Source: Spirochaetota bacterium (GTDB lineage: Bacteria; Spirochaetota; Spirochaetia; Treponematales; Rectinemataceae). Taken from it: a DNA stretch of 64,000 nucleotides. A program made the position numbers and the translations under genes. Positions 26,015 to 32,845 of the stretch are shown here, piece by piece (position 1 is the first letter of the stretch; each line of letters starts with the position of its first letter). The notes under the pieces are model-generated. The model ran no database searches. It had not been told where the DNA came from and worked only from the letters and a program-made list of their open reading frames with translations. The DNA is taken from positions 1-64,000 of the forward strand of contig JAJUIB010000011.1 of assembly GCA_029265615.1 (NCBI GenBank), written 5' to 3'.

Positions 26015-26445
26015 TCCCGGCCGCCACCCGCCTCAAAGAGTATCACCCGTCCCATGATCGACTCAATCGGCACCGGGCCATAGTCCCGCGAATCGAGAGA
26101 CTCTTCACGATTGTCTCCAAGCAGAAAGACCGCGCCTGCATCGACCCGCGCAACACGTTTCACGACAAGAAATCCGTCCTGCGGCCGTGCCGCGATGACC
26201 ACATCGCCGGGGTGCGGCTTTCTCCATCGGACAAGGTAGCTCCGCCCTCCCACCGCGGGCCAAGGCACGCGAAGGCCGTAGGCGCAGCGGATGACCGCGA
26301 CAGGTTCGCCAGAGGAAAGCGTCGGAAGCATCGAGCGTCCCTCGACGAGCGCGAGGTCGATTATGCACCATTTGACGGCAAGCGCGACGCCGAAGGCGAG
26401 AAGAATGGCGGCGCCCGGCCGCGGTGGCCTTCCGTGAGCTCCCAT
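26011..26445 (-). CDS. lepB: Signal peptidase I (144 aa)
   Basis: Membrane-bound Ser/Lys leader peptidase. It has one N-terminal helix (AAILLAFGVALAVKW), the Ser motif VEGRSMLPTL, the Lys motif FLVVKRVARV and the box-E motif FLLGDNREESLDSRDYGPV. It is short for the family but has all catalytic boxes. I choose ATG 26445. A strong promoter (TCGACA-17-TATAGT, 26458-26486) leaves a leader of only about 6 nt, so the longer open frame to 26517 lies upstream of transcription. It is first gene of the lepB-pbp-maf operon, divergent from the M23 peptidase gene. Confidence 0.86.
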   Translation of the reverse strand: MGAHGRPPRPGAAILLAFGVALAVKWCIIDLALVEGRSMLPTLSSGEPVAVIRCAYGLRVPWPAVGGRSYLVRWRKPHPGDVVIAARPQDGFLVVKRVARVDAGAVFLLGDNREESLDSRDYGPVPIESIMGRVILFEAGGGRE

Positions 26446-26457
26446 AGACAGGCGGTA

Positions 26458-26486
26458 ACTATAATGCCAGCCGCCTTCCGTGTCGA
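26458..26486. promoter_or_regulatory. Divergent promoter with overlapping -10 elements (lepB / M23 peptidase)
   Basis: Minus strand: TCGACA (26481-26486), 17-nt spacer, TATAGT (26458-26463). Plus strand: TATAAT (26460-26465) overlaps the minus -10 by four bases, with no clear -35. The predicted starts leave about 6 nt of leader for lepB and about 8 nt for the GTG at 26480. Confidence 0.6.
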
Positions 26487-27742
26487 TAAACCTAGTAGCC
26501 GCCATGGAAAGCATCATAACCGGACAGAAAGTCGCTCGGCGACGTCCTTACACGCCCATCGTCCCCCCGCCCCGGGCCGCACGCGGGCTTTTTGCGCGTG
26601 GCACGCGGGTCGTGGCAAAAGGCGCATCCCTCCCTTTGGGAGGAAGGCAAAGCAGCGCCGATTTTTTCCTCGTCGAGGGAGCGCGACCGGCGGCAGCCCC
26701 GCCTCAGGCGGTGTTCCGTGGAGCCCGTCCCCGCCTCGCGCCCCTCGCCGCCGACAGCACCGCGGCTGAAGGCTCCGTCAAAGCGCCGCCCAGTCGCACA
26801 CAGCGGCGAAGGATCGCCTTCGTCGCAGGAGGGGGACTTGCACTCGTCGCACTTGCCGCACTCATCGCGTTCATCTTTGCGCCGCCCGCCTTCCCCGCAA
26901 TCGCAGGTGAGCTCCTTCCCGGGGACTCGAGCGTCGACGCCCTCCTTTTCGCCTTTGCATCGCCTGAGCTTGCGGATCCGCCCGAAGACAGTGACCTTGC
27001 GATGCCGCCCCTCCCCAAAACCCTCGAGGTCAAGAGCTATACCGTCAAAACAGGCGATTCCATCGGCGCGATCGCCAAGCGTTTCGGTCTTACCATCGAC
27101 ACCCTCGTCGCGATGAACGGTCTTAAAAGCGCGCGGGCGCTCCGTGTCGGCGCCGAACTCCGCGTACCCAATATGGACGGCATCGTACACGTCGTCGGTA
27201 AGGGCGACACGCTCGCCTCAATCGCCGCGCGCTATAAGATCGGCCTTACCGCGCTCGCCGACGTTAATGACCTCGGGAGCGCCATGCTCAAAACGGGACA
27301 GAGCATTTTCATCCCCGGCGCGCGGCTTCCAGCGGAAACACTCAAGCAGTTTTATGGCACGAGCGTCATTTGGCCCATCCGTGGCTCGATATCGTCGTAC
27401 TACGGGTACCGCGCCGACCCCTTTTCGGGGGCCCGCCGTTTCCACGCGGCAATCGACATTGTCGCACCCCCGGGCACACCGGTCAAAGCGCCCATGGCTG
27501 GACGCGTCGCGGACACCGGGTACAACGGCATCTACGGCAACTACATCATCATGTCGCATGCCGACGGCTACCAGACGCTCTATGGTCACCTCTCGGAATA
27601 CCAGGTAAAGGTCGGGCAAACGATCGCGCAGGGCGCAGTGATCGGTCTTGTCGGCAACACCGGGTACAGCACGGGACCGCATCTTCATTTTGGCATGTTC
27701 AAAAACGGATCTCCCGTCAACCCGATGAAGATGCTCAAATGA
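26480..27742 (+). CDS. LysM-LysM-M23 peptidoglycan endopeptidase (420 aa from GTG, 412 from ATG 26504)
   Basis: Wall-remodelling LytM-type protein. A basic N-terminal cytoplasmic region is followed by a membrane anchor (IAFVAGGGLALVALAALIAF, about 113-132). Two LysM repeats follow (SYTVKTGDSIGAIAKRFGLT and VHVVGKGDTLASIAARYKIG). The C-terminal M23 metallopeptidase has RRFHAAIDI (His and Asp zinc ligands, with Ala replacing the usual Gly) and GPHLHFG. GTG 26480 or ATG 26504 could be the start; neither has a Shine-Dalgarno, and the divergent TATAAT is only 14 nt before the GTG. It probably acts on the periplasmic wall. Confidence 0.85.
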   Translation: MSINLVAAMESIITGQKVARRRPYTPIVPPPRAARGLFARGTRVVAKGASLPLGGRQSSADFFLVEGARPAAAPPQAVFRGARPRLAPLAADSTAAEGSVKAPPSRTQRRRIAFVAGGGLALVALAALIAFIFAPPAFPAIAGELLPGDSSVDALLFAFASPELADPPEDSDLAMPPLPKTLEVKSYTVKTGDSIGAIAKRFGLTIDTLVAMNGLKSARALRVGAELRVPNMDGIVHVVGKGDTLASIAARYKIGLTALADVNDLGSAMLKTGQSIFIPGARLPAETLKQFYGTSVIWPIRGSISSYYGYRADPFSGARRFHAAIDIVAPPGTPVKAPMAGRVADTGYNGIYGNYIIMSHADGYQTLYGHLSEYQVKVGQTIAQGAVIGLVGNTGYSTGPHLHFGMFKNGSPVNPMKMLK

Positions 27743-27810
27743 GAGAATGCGCCGCTTGATACGCTCCGCCGCGGAGAGTATCGTAAGACAGCATCCCACC
27801 GGAGGACATC

Positions 27811-27939
27811 GTGCGTAAATTCGTCATTGGGCTCGTCGCCGTGCTTGCCCTTTTCGTCTTCATCCAGAGCTATTCGAACGTCGAGGCTCCGCAAAAACCC
27901 GGCAGCATGACCGAGGCGCGCGTTCAGATCATTCCCTGA
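27811..27939 (+). CDS. Small single-pass membrane peptide (42 aa)
   Basis: GTG-initiated frame with GGAGG 5 nt upstream (27801-27805). It encodes a basic N terminus, one hydrophobic helix (FVIGLVAVLALFVFIQSY) and a short polar tail ending VQIIP. A strong terminator follows 28 nt after the stop, which supports a real gene. It lies 68 nt after the M23 peptidase gene and is probably co-transcribed. No family is recognised. It could be a small regulator of wall enzymes, but that is only a guess from position. Confidence 0.6.
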   Translation: MRKFVIGLVAVLALFVFIQSYSNVEAPQKPGSMTEARVQIIP

Positions 27940-27967
27940 AGCTCAAACACGCCTCCTCACCTCTTTA

Positions 27968-27990
27968 AGCCGCCTTGCGCGGCTTTTTTT
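27968..27990 (+). terminator. Rho-independent terminator after the small membrane peptide
   Basis: AGCCGC (27968-27973) pairs with GCGGCT (27979-27984) over a 5-nt loop and is followed by seven T. Confidence 0.8.
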
Positions 27991-28041
27991 GTCCCACCGC
28001 ACAAAATCGATCCCCCTTTGTCTGTATACTTTTGTATAGCC

Positions 28042-28063
28042 CAAAGTCGCCGCTTTGTGCACA
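28042..28063. promoter_or_regulatory. Inverted repeats upstream of the sigma gene promoter
   Basis: CAAAG-N6-CTTTG (28042-28057) overlaps the palindrome TGTGCACA (28056-28063), about 105 nt upstream of the -24/-12 element. The distance suits an enhancer-type activator site, but no known operator is recognised. The 27991-28161 stretch is AT-richer than the surroundings and has no gene. Confidence 0.3.
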
Positions 28064-28161
28064 GGCGTAGACGGCTCGACGACCAGCGTCACCATGCCGC
28101 GAGAAGCGCTTACATTTTTTGTTTATAAGAAAACGACTTAACAACAAAGAAGGGAAAATAT

Positions 28162-28190
28162 CTGACTTGGCATGAAAATTGCTTTATAAT
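28162..28190 (+). promoter_or_regulatory. Overlapping sigma-54 (-24/-12) and sigma-70 promoter elements
   Basis: TGGCATG-AAAA-TTGCT (28168-28183) matches the sigma-54 consensus TGGCACG-N4-TTGCW at all but one base, with exactly 10 nt between GG and GC. Interleaved with it, CTGACT (28162-28167), 17 nt and a perfect TATAAT (28185-28190) form a sigma-70-type promoter. Either start leaves only about 8-12 nt before ATG 28206. Confidence 0.6.
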
Positions 28191-28205
28191 TAGCGGAGCA
28201 CTGAG

Positions 28206-29045
28206 ATGAACAGTACACATGATAGCGAGAACCGCGAAGATCTCCTCCGCTCATACTATAGCGCGATCAAACGTGTTCCTCTTTTGAGTGCCGAGGAAGA
28301 GCGCGAGCTTGCTCGAAAGATCGCAAATGGGGACGAAAGTGCGCGACGCCGCCTCATCGAGGCGAACCTGAGGCTCGTGGTCAAAATCGCGCGCGGCTTC
28401 GTCACCGCCGATATGCCCCTCGTCGATCTCATCCAGGAAGGAAATGTCGGCCTCATAAAGGCCGCCGAAAAGTTCGACGGTGAACGCAATGTCCGTTTCT
28501 CAACCTACGCGTCCTGGTGGATCAAGCAGTCGATCACGCGGGCCCTCGTCAATAGTCGGCGCGCCATTCGGCTTCCGCACCGAAAGGAGGAGCTCCTGCG
28601 CCGCATTCAGCGCGCCTATAACACGCTGACGCAGATGCTCCAGCGGGAGCCAAGCTCCGCCGAAATCGCGCGCGAGCTCGCCATTCCGGAAAGCGAGATC
28701 GAAGCGGTGCTGGGGATGTCGAGTGCGCTCGTCTCGCTGGAAACGGACGGCGACGAGGACACAGGCTCCGTCATCGATGTGTACGAAGATTACACCTACA
28801 GCCCCGACTGCCGGCTTCTTAAGGACTGCGCTCGAGAGGAGGTGGTGCGCATGCTCGAATTGCTCCTCGAAAAGGAGCGGCACATCCTCATGTGCCGGTT
28901 TGAGTTTTTAGGCGGAGAAAAGTACACGCTCAAGCGCATCGGCACCGAGCTCGGCATTTCGCCCGAAACGGTGCGCCAGATAGAAAAGCGTGCGCTAAAA
29001 AAACTCCGTGATTCTACCCCAGCGAGCCTGAGTTACGAGGTCTGA
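28206..29045 (+). CDS. RpoS-like/group 2 sigma-70 factor (279 aa)
   Basis: Sigma-70 family protein without region 1.1. Region 1.2 includes LLRSYYSAIKRVPLLSAEEE. Region 2 has LVVKIARGFVTADMPLVDLI, EGNVGLIKAAEKFD and RFSTYASWWIKQSITRA (2.3-2.4). Region 3 has PHRKEELLRRIQRAYNTL. Region 4 has YTLKRIGTELGISPETVRQI. Size and layout match alternative sigma factors such as RpoS rather than the housekeeping factor. GGAG (28195-28198) is 7 nt before ATG. Its promoter has a good sigma-54 signature, as known for rpoS in Borrelia. Which stress or growth signal it serves is unknown. Confidence 0.85.
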   Translation: MNSTHDSENREDLLRSYYSAIKRVPLLSAEEERELARKIANGDESARRRLIEANLRLVVKIARGFVTADMPLVDLIQEGNVGLIKAAEKFDGERNVRFSTYASWWIKQSITRALVNSRRAIRLPHRKEELLRRIQRAYNTLTQMLQREPSSAEIARELAIPESEIEAVLGMSSALVSLETDGDEDTGSVIDVYEDYTYSPDCRLLKDCAREEVVRMLELLLEKERHILMCRFEFLGGEKYTLKRIGTELGISPETVRQIEKRALKKLRDSTPASLSYEV

Positions 29046-29067
29046 TTTCCCCCGCCAGAGGGCGCTC

Positions 29068-29096
29068 TTGCCGAGTGTCGCGGAGCGGGGTATAGT
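29068..29096 (+). promoter_or_regulatory. Promoter of the deacetylase-tsaD unit
   Basis: TTGCCG (29068-29073), 17-nt spacer, TATAGT (29091-29096). The GTG start at 29105 is 8 nt beyond the -10, so the mRNA would begin within about 2 nt of the start codon. Confidence 0.5.
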
Positions 29097-29104
29097 CGGC
29101 CAGC

Positions 29105-30235
29105 GTGCCGACAAAGAAATCGAAATCAAGAACGCCGAAGTCTCGTCCGCCCAGCCTGACAACGGGGCCCGCGCTTGCCGCGGGCTTTGTTCTTGCGGCT
29201 CTTGGACTTGGGCTCGTGCTCAGCCTCATCCCTGGGGGCTCCCGGGCGGTCGCCCCCAGGGAAGCGCCCGAACCCGCAGCAGCAGCAGAAGAACCACGCT
29301 CTGCGCAGTCGCAACCCGTGGATGACGCGCCGCACGGCCCGTCTCCCCCCCTCATGGCGAGCGACGAATCCCAGGCCGAAGCGCTTGCCGCAGAAGCGCA
29401 GCGACTATCCCGTCGTGCACCGGCGTCCACGGCCCCCCAAACCCGCGAGTCTCCCCCTGTAGGCCGCGCGCCGCGAGAAGTGGCTCGTCATGCAACCTAC
29501 CGCCCCGACGCCCTGGCCCCGCGCAGGCCAACGCGGCCCGTCGCGCCTTCGAAACGCCTCGTCATCGTCATCGATGACGTCGGTTACAACCTGAACGAAC
29601 TCAAAGCCTTTCTCGCCCTGCCGTTTCCACTCACCTTCGCGGTGTTGCCGGGCCTGCCGCACAGCCGGGAAGCGGCAACGCGCATCCTTGCGGCAGGACA
29701 AGAGCTCATCCTCCACCAGCCTATGGAGGCGCTCGGCGGCCAGAACCCCGGTCCGGGGGCGATCCGCCTCCGCGACAGTCCAGAAAAGGCGGCGCGCATC
29801 CTCGCGTCAAATCTCGACACCTTGCCGGGCGCAAAAGGCTTCAACAACCACATGGGCTCGGCAGTCACCCGGCGCGCCGATATCATGCTGGCCCTCGTGG
29901 CGCTTGCAAAAAAGCGGGGAATTTACTACCTTGATTCACTCACCGCTCCCGATACGGCGACTGCGCAGGCCGCCGCGAAGGCGCGAATCAGATACTGGGA
30001 GCGAGACGTGTTCCTCGACAACAGCCCCGACCGCGCCTCGATCCTCCGCGCCATCGATGAGGGAAAAAAGAAGGCGGAACAGGGTGGCACCGCGGTGATG
30101 ATAGGTCACGTCTGGTCTGCCGAGCTTGCGCAGACGCTTGCGGACCTTTATCCCGAACTCATCGCCGAAGGTTTTTCGCTCTCGACGATCTCCCGGATCA
30201 TGATCGAAGAAGCCGATGAAAATTCTGGGAATTGA
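29105..30235 (+). CDS. Divergent polysaccharide deacetylase family protein (376 aa)
   Basis: Belongs to the divergent polysaccharide deacetylase (DUF610) family, often found next to wall-hydrolase genes. A basic N terminus and one membrane helix (AAGFVLAALGLGLVLSL) are followed by a long Pro/Ala/Ser-rich linker (about 45-140). The catalytic-like domain has RLVIVIDDVGYN, LPFPLTFAVLPG, ELILHQPME, GFNNHMGSA, YYLDSLT and MIGHVW. The start is GTG 29105. There is no Shine-Dalgarno, and a -10 element 8 nt upstream predicts a leaderless transcript. It is likely anchored in the inner membrane with the domain in the periplasm. It overlaps tsaD by 20 nt. Confidence 0.8.
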   Translation: MPTKKSKSRTPKSRPPSLTTGPALAAGFVLAALGLGLVLSLIPGGSRAVAPREAPEPAAAAEEPRSAQSQPVDDAPHGPSPPLMASDESQAEALAAEAQRLSRRAPASTAPQTRESPPVGRAPREVARHATYRPDALAPRRPTRPVAPSKRLVIVIDDVGYNLNELKAFLALPFPLTFAVLPGLPHSREAATRILAAGQELILHQPMEALGGQNPGPGAIRLRDSPEKAARILASNLDTLPGAKGFNNHMGSAVTRRADIMLALVALAKKRGIYYLDSLTAPDTATAQAAAKARIRYWERDVFLDNSPDRASILRAIDEGKKKAEQGGTAVMIGHVWSAELAQTLADLYPELIAEGFSLSTISRIMIEEADENSGN

Positions 30236-31223
30236 GTCCTCCTGCGACGAATGCGCCGCCGCCGTCGTCGAAGACGGGCGGTGGATACGTTCCGACGTCG
30301 TCGCCACGCAAATACCCTTCCATGCGCGATTTCAGGGTGTCGTTCCCGAGATCGCAAGCCGCAAGCACGCCGAGTGGATCTACGGCGTCGTCGAAAAGGC
30401 ACTCGACGATGCCGAGATCGCACCCGCGGCGATCGACGGAATCGCCGTAACTGCCCGGCCGGGCCTCACTGGCTCCCTGCTTGTTGGTCTACAGTTCGCA
30501 AAGGGCATGGCGTATGCGCTCGACAAGCCCCTCATCGGGGTCAATCACATCCTCGCCCACCTTTATGCGCCTCAGCTTGAGACGCCGGTCGACTACCCCT
30601 TTCTCGGGCTCCTCGTCTCGGGGGGGCACTCAATCATCTGCCGCTGCGACGACTTCGACCGCATCGAAGTGCTTGGCACAACGATCGATGACGCAGTGGG
30701 AGAAGCTTTCGACAAGGTCGCCAAGCACTACGGCTTCGGCTACCCGGGCGGCGCGGTCATCGACGCCCTGGCCGAGCGTGGCGACGAAACCGCCTTCGCA
30801 TTTCCGAAGCCCTCGCTCCACAAGGGAGAGCATCGCTACGATGTTTCCTACTCGGGGCTGAAAACCGCGGTGATCCACCAGCTCGAGCAGTACCGCAGGC
30901 CCGGAGCCGAGGCCAGCCCCGAGAACATTGCCGCTTCGTTCCGAAAGGCCGCGGTCGATATTCTCCTTGCGCGACTCTTTCGCGCAATCGAGGACACAGG
31001 CCTTACAACGATTGTCGCAGGCGGCGGTGTCGCGGCAAACGCCTATCTCAGGCGCAGTCTTGCCGCGCATGCGGAACTCGATGTGCGGTTTCCACCGCTC
31101 AAACTCTGCGGCGACAACGGCGCCATGATCGCCGGTATCGGGTTCCGGTATCTTGCGCGGGGCGAACGCTCCAGCTTCGACCTCAACGCGGCGGCCCGCG
31201 TGCCGCTCTTTCGCCGAAAATAG
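30216..31223 (+). CDS. tsaD: tRNA N6-threonylcarbamoyladenosine synthase subunit TsaD (335 aa)
   Basis: ASKHA-fold enzyme that, with TsaB and TsaE, transfers threonylcarbamoyl to A37 of ANN-decoding tRNAs. It starts MKILGIESSCDE. Metal ligands are His111 and His115 in VNHILAHLYA and the Asp in CGDNGAMIA. Other signatures are RPGLTGSLLVG, LLVSGGHS, YPGGAVIDALAE and VAGGGVAANAYLR. Length is normal. The ATG lies inside the deacetylase gene with a weak GAAG upstream, so translation is probably coupled. Confidence 0.95.
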   Translation: MKILGIESSCDECAAAVVEDGRWIRSDVVATQIPFHARFQGVVPEIASRKHAEWIYGVVEKALDDAEIAPAAIDGIAVTARPGLTGSLLVGLQFAKGMAYALDKPLIGVNHILAHLYAPQLETPVDYPFLGLLVSGGHSIICRCDDFDRIEVLGTTIDDAVGEAFDKVAKHYGFGYPGGAVIDALAERGDETAFAFPKPSLHKGEHRYDVSYSGLKTAVIHQLEQYRRPGAEASPENIAASFRKAAVDILLARLFRAIEDTGLTTIVAGGGVAANAYLRRSLAAHAELDVRFPPLKLCGDNGAMIAGIGFRYLARGERSSFDLNAAARVPLFRRK

Positions 31224-31357
31224 TCCTCCTGCAGAACTCAACCTTCCGCGGCGGCTTCACGCTCCCGCAGGCATAGAAGCCTGAGCTCGCCACTCAAGCG
31301 GCGTGCCGCTCAAGCGCCCCGCCCAGGTGGATGGCGTAGACATGCCGGGAGGCACCA

Positions 31358-32089
31358 ATGCACCGCTCCACCTCTGTAGCCGCGTCCCCTCCGCGCATCG
31401 GGCGGAGGCGAGGCTACGCCGCCATACGTTCTGCGGCCTTCGGCATCGCCGCATGCTACGCCGTCTGGGTGGGCGCTGTCCCGGGAAACGCCGCCCCGAA
31501 GGCATCCGTGGCTCCGCCGCTCCCCGCGGCGCCCAGCCGTCCCTTCTATGTCGAGGTGGCGGTTGGCCCCTTCCTCGGCCTTGATCGGCTTGTCCGTGGC
31601 CTCGAGGCGCATCTGGAACTAGGACTGCTCCCCCGCAGTAGCGGAGGCCTTGGGGCGGGGACGCGCCTCGGCGCAGCCTACGACACAGCACTCGGTGCCC
31701 TCGCAGGCCGTGTCGAGTGCCGCGCGCGGCTCGGCGCCGATCTGGCCCTTGTCGTCGGCGCCGAGTTCCCCGCTGGGACACTCGCCCGCGCCGAAGCCAC
31801 AAGTGGAGCGCAGATCCTGCTCAAACCGGTCGAGCCTCTCTCGCGCTTCGGGCTCGAGGCGGCGCTCTTTGCCCGCGAGCCGCGGCACCCAGGCGAGCCG
31901 CGCCTTACGCTTGCGGCGGAATTCTCCTACACCGCGTACAGGCCGCTCGGCCTTGTGGGCGGAACAGCGGAGCGGCGGGCGCTTGCCGAGGCGCGCGCCG
32001 CACAGGGGGCCTTTGAGGCAGGATTCCGCCTCGTACTCGGCCTGCGCGCCGCATGGGGAGCGGGGAGCGCAAGGCGCTCCCCGCCTTGA
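31358..32089 (+). CDS. Signal-peptide, barrel-like envelope protein (243 aa)
   Basis: A long basic N terminus and hydrophobic stretch (AAFGIAACYAVWVGAVPG, cleavage near GNAA) act as signal peptide. The mature part has alternating strand-like segments (YVEVAVGPFLGL, LEAHLELGLLP, GLEAALFAREP, RLTLAAEFSYTAYRP) and a GFRLVLGLRAAW near its end, resembling a small outer-membrane barrel. No family is recognised. GGAGG lies 6 nt before ATG. The final codons form part of a perfect 10-bp hairpin (32060-32084). A 134-nt gap with no visible feature separates it from tsaD. Confidence 0.55.
   Translation: MHRSTSVAASPPRIGRRRGYAAIRSAAFGIAACYAVWVGAVPGNAAPKASVAPPLPAAPSRPFYVEVAVGPFLGLDRLVRGLEAHLELGLLPRSSGGLGAGTRLGAAYDTALGALAGRVECRARLGADLALVVGAEFPAGTLARAEATSGAQILLKPVEPLSRFGLEAALFAREPRHPGEPRLTLAAEFSYTAYRPLGLVGGTAERRALAEARAAQGAFEAGFRLVLGLRAAWGAGSARRSPP
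32060..32084 (+). terminator. GC hairpin at the end of the barrel-like gene
   Basis: Perfect 10-bp stem GCGGGGAGCG / CGCTCCCCGC with a 5-nt loop, overlapping the last codons. A second hairpin follows (GAAGGGC-GTAT-GCCCTTC, 32102-32119). Neither has a T-run, so termination would need Rho, or the structures protect the 3' end. Confidence 0.4.
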
Positions 32090-32165
32090 CAGACGAACGG
32101 GGAAGGGCGTATGCCCTTCGCACAAATTCCCGGACCCATACCCATTCGCCGCGGTGAACGGGAAC

Positions 32166-32354
32166 ATGCTCGAAGACAAAAAAGCGCTACGCACCTGTCA
32201 TTTCGCGATAGGGCATAATTACGATGAGAATGCGCCGGCCCTCATCCACCTCGACGGCCTTGTGACGAGGCTCACCATCGTTGCGATCGACCGCATGGAG
32301 GCACGGCAGACCATCGAACGGGACGGCGGCTCCTCATCTAGCCCAAAGAGGTAG
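32166..32354 (+). CDS. Possible small ORF (62 aa), unassigned
   Basis: An open frame starts with ATG after a poor ribosome-binding site (CGGGAAC). It encodes MLEDKKALRTCHFAIGHN and continues through a hydrophobic LVTRLTIVAID to a Ser/Lys/Arg tail. It has no match to a family I know. Base use is less biased than in the flanking genes. It could be a small protein or chance, in a 756-bp stretch between the barrel-like gene and rsgA. Confidence 0.25.
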   Translation: MLEDKKALRTCHFAIGHNYDENAPALIHLDGLVTRLTIVAIDRMEARQTIERDGGSSSSPKR

Positions 32355-32430
32355 AACGCGCGTTGCACGGCGGCCACGGCACGAATGGCCGCCAGATACG
32401 GGAAAAAACAGTTATACGCATCACGGCTAC

Positions 32431-32460
32431 TTTACATGCCGCGTTTTACCGCGTTATTGT
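32431..32460 (+). promoter_or_regulatory. Possible promoter in the gap before rsgA
   Basis: TTTACA (32431-32436), 18-nt spacer, TATTGT (32455-32460). It would drive a transcript through the small 32558 frame toward rsgA. Confidence 0.3.
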
Positions 32461-32557
32461 ATCCTTGGAGGGCGCCAATGGGGCGTCCCCCAGCGGGCCC
32501 TCACGAGGTCAGCCGGATCCGCCGATCCGAATCCCGACACCGCACGAGGAGGACGTC

Positions 32558-32611
32558 ATGGATAGACAGGTTGCCGCCGCCATCGGACTCCGGAGCGATC
32601 GGGTGCAGTAA
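32558..32611 (+). CDS. Possible leader peptide (17 aa)
   Basis: ATG preceded by a very strong GAGGAGG (32546-32552) with a 5-nt spacer. It encodes MDRQVAAAIGLRSDRVQ and stops at TAA. The same frame is open further upstream, so this could be the tail of a longer frame. It lies 235 nt before rsgA. The strong ribosome-binding site in an otherwise gene-poor gap is the only support. Confidence 0.25.
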   Translation: MDRQVAAAIGLRSDRVQ

Positions 32612-32845
32612 GGCCGCGCGCACGGCACTTCATCTGCGGAAATTCCCCTCCGTTACAATCCCGTTCCTCCGCTCGTTCGGTGCGTCGAAGGGCCTTAGAC
32701 ATCGGCCTTGCATATTCGCGTCCCCTTTTCGGACACGAATGGCCACAAGGCGCCGAATTTCGGTAGAGTCAAACCGAATCACCAGGACAAGGGCATACGC
32801 GAAGCGCGTATCCCTTATGTCCGCGATGCAAAACGGTACTACAGC

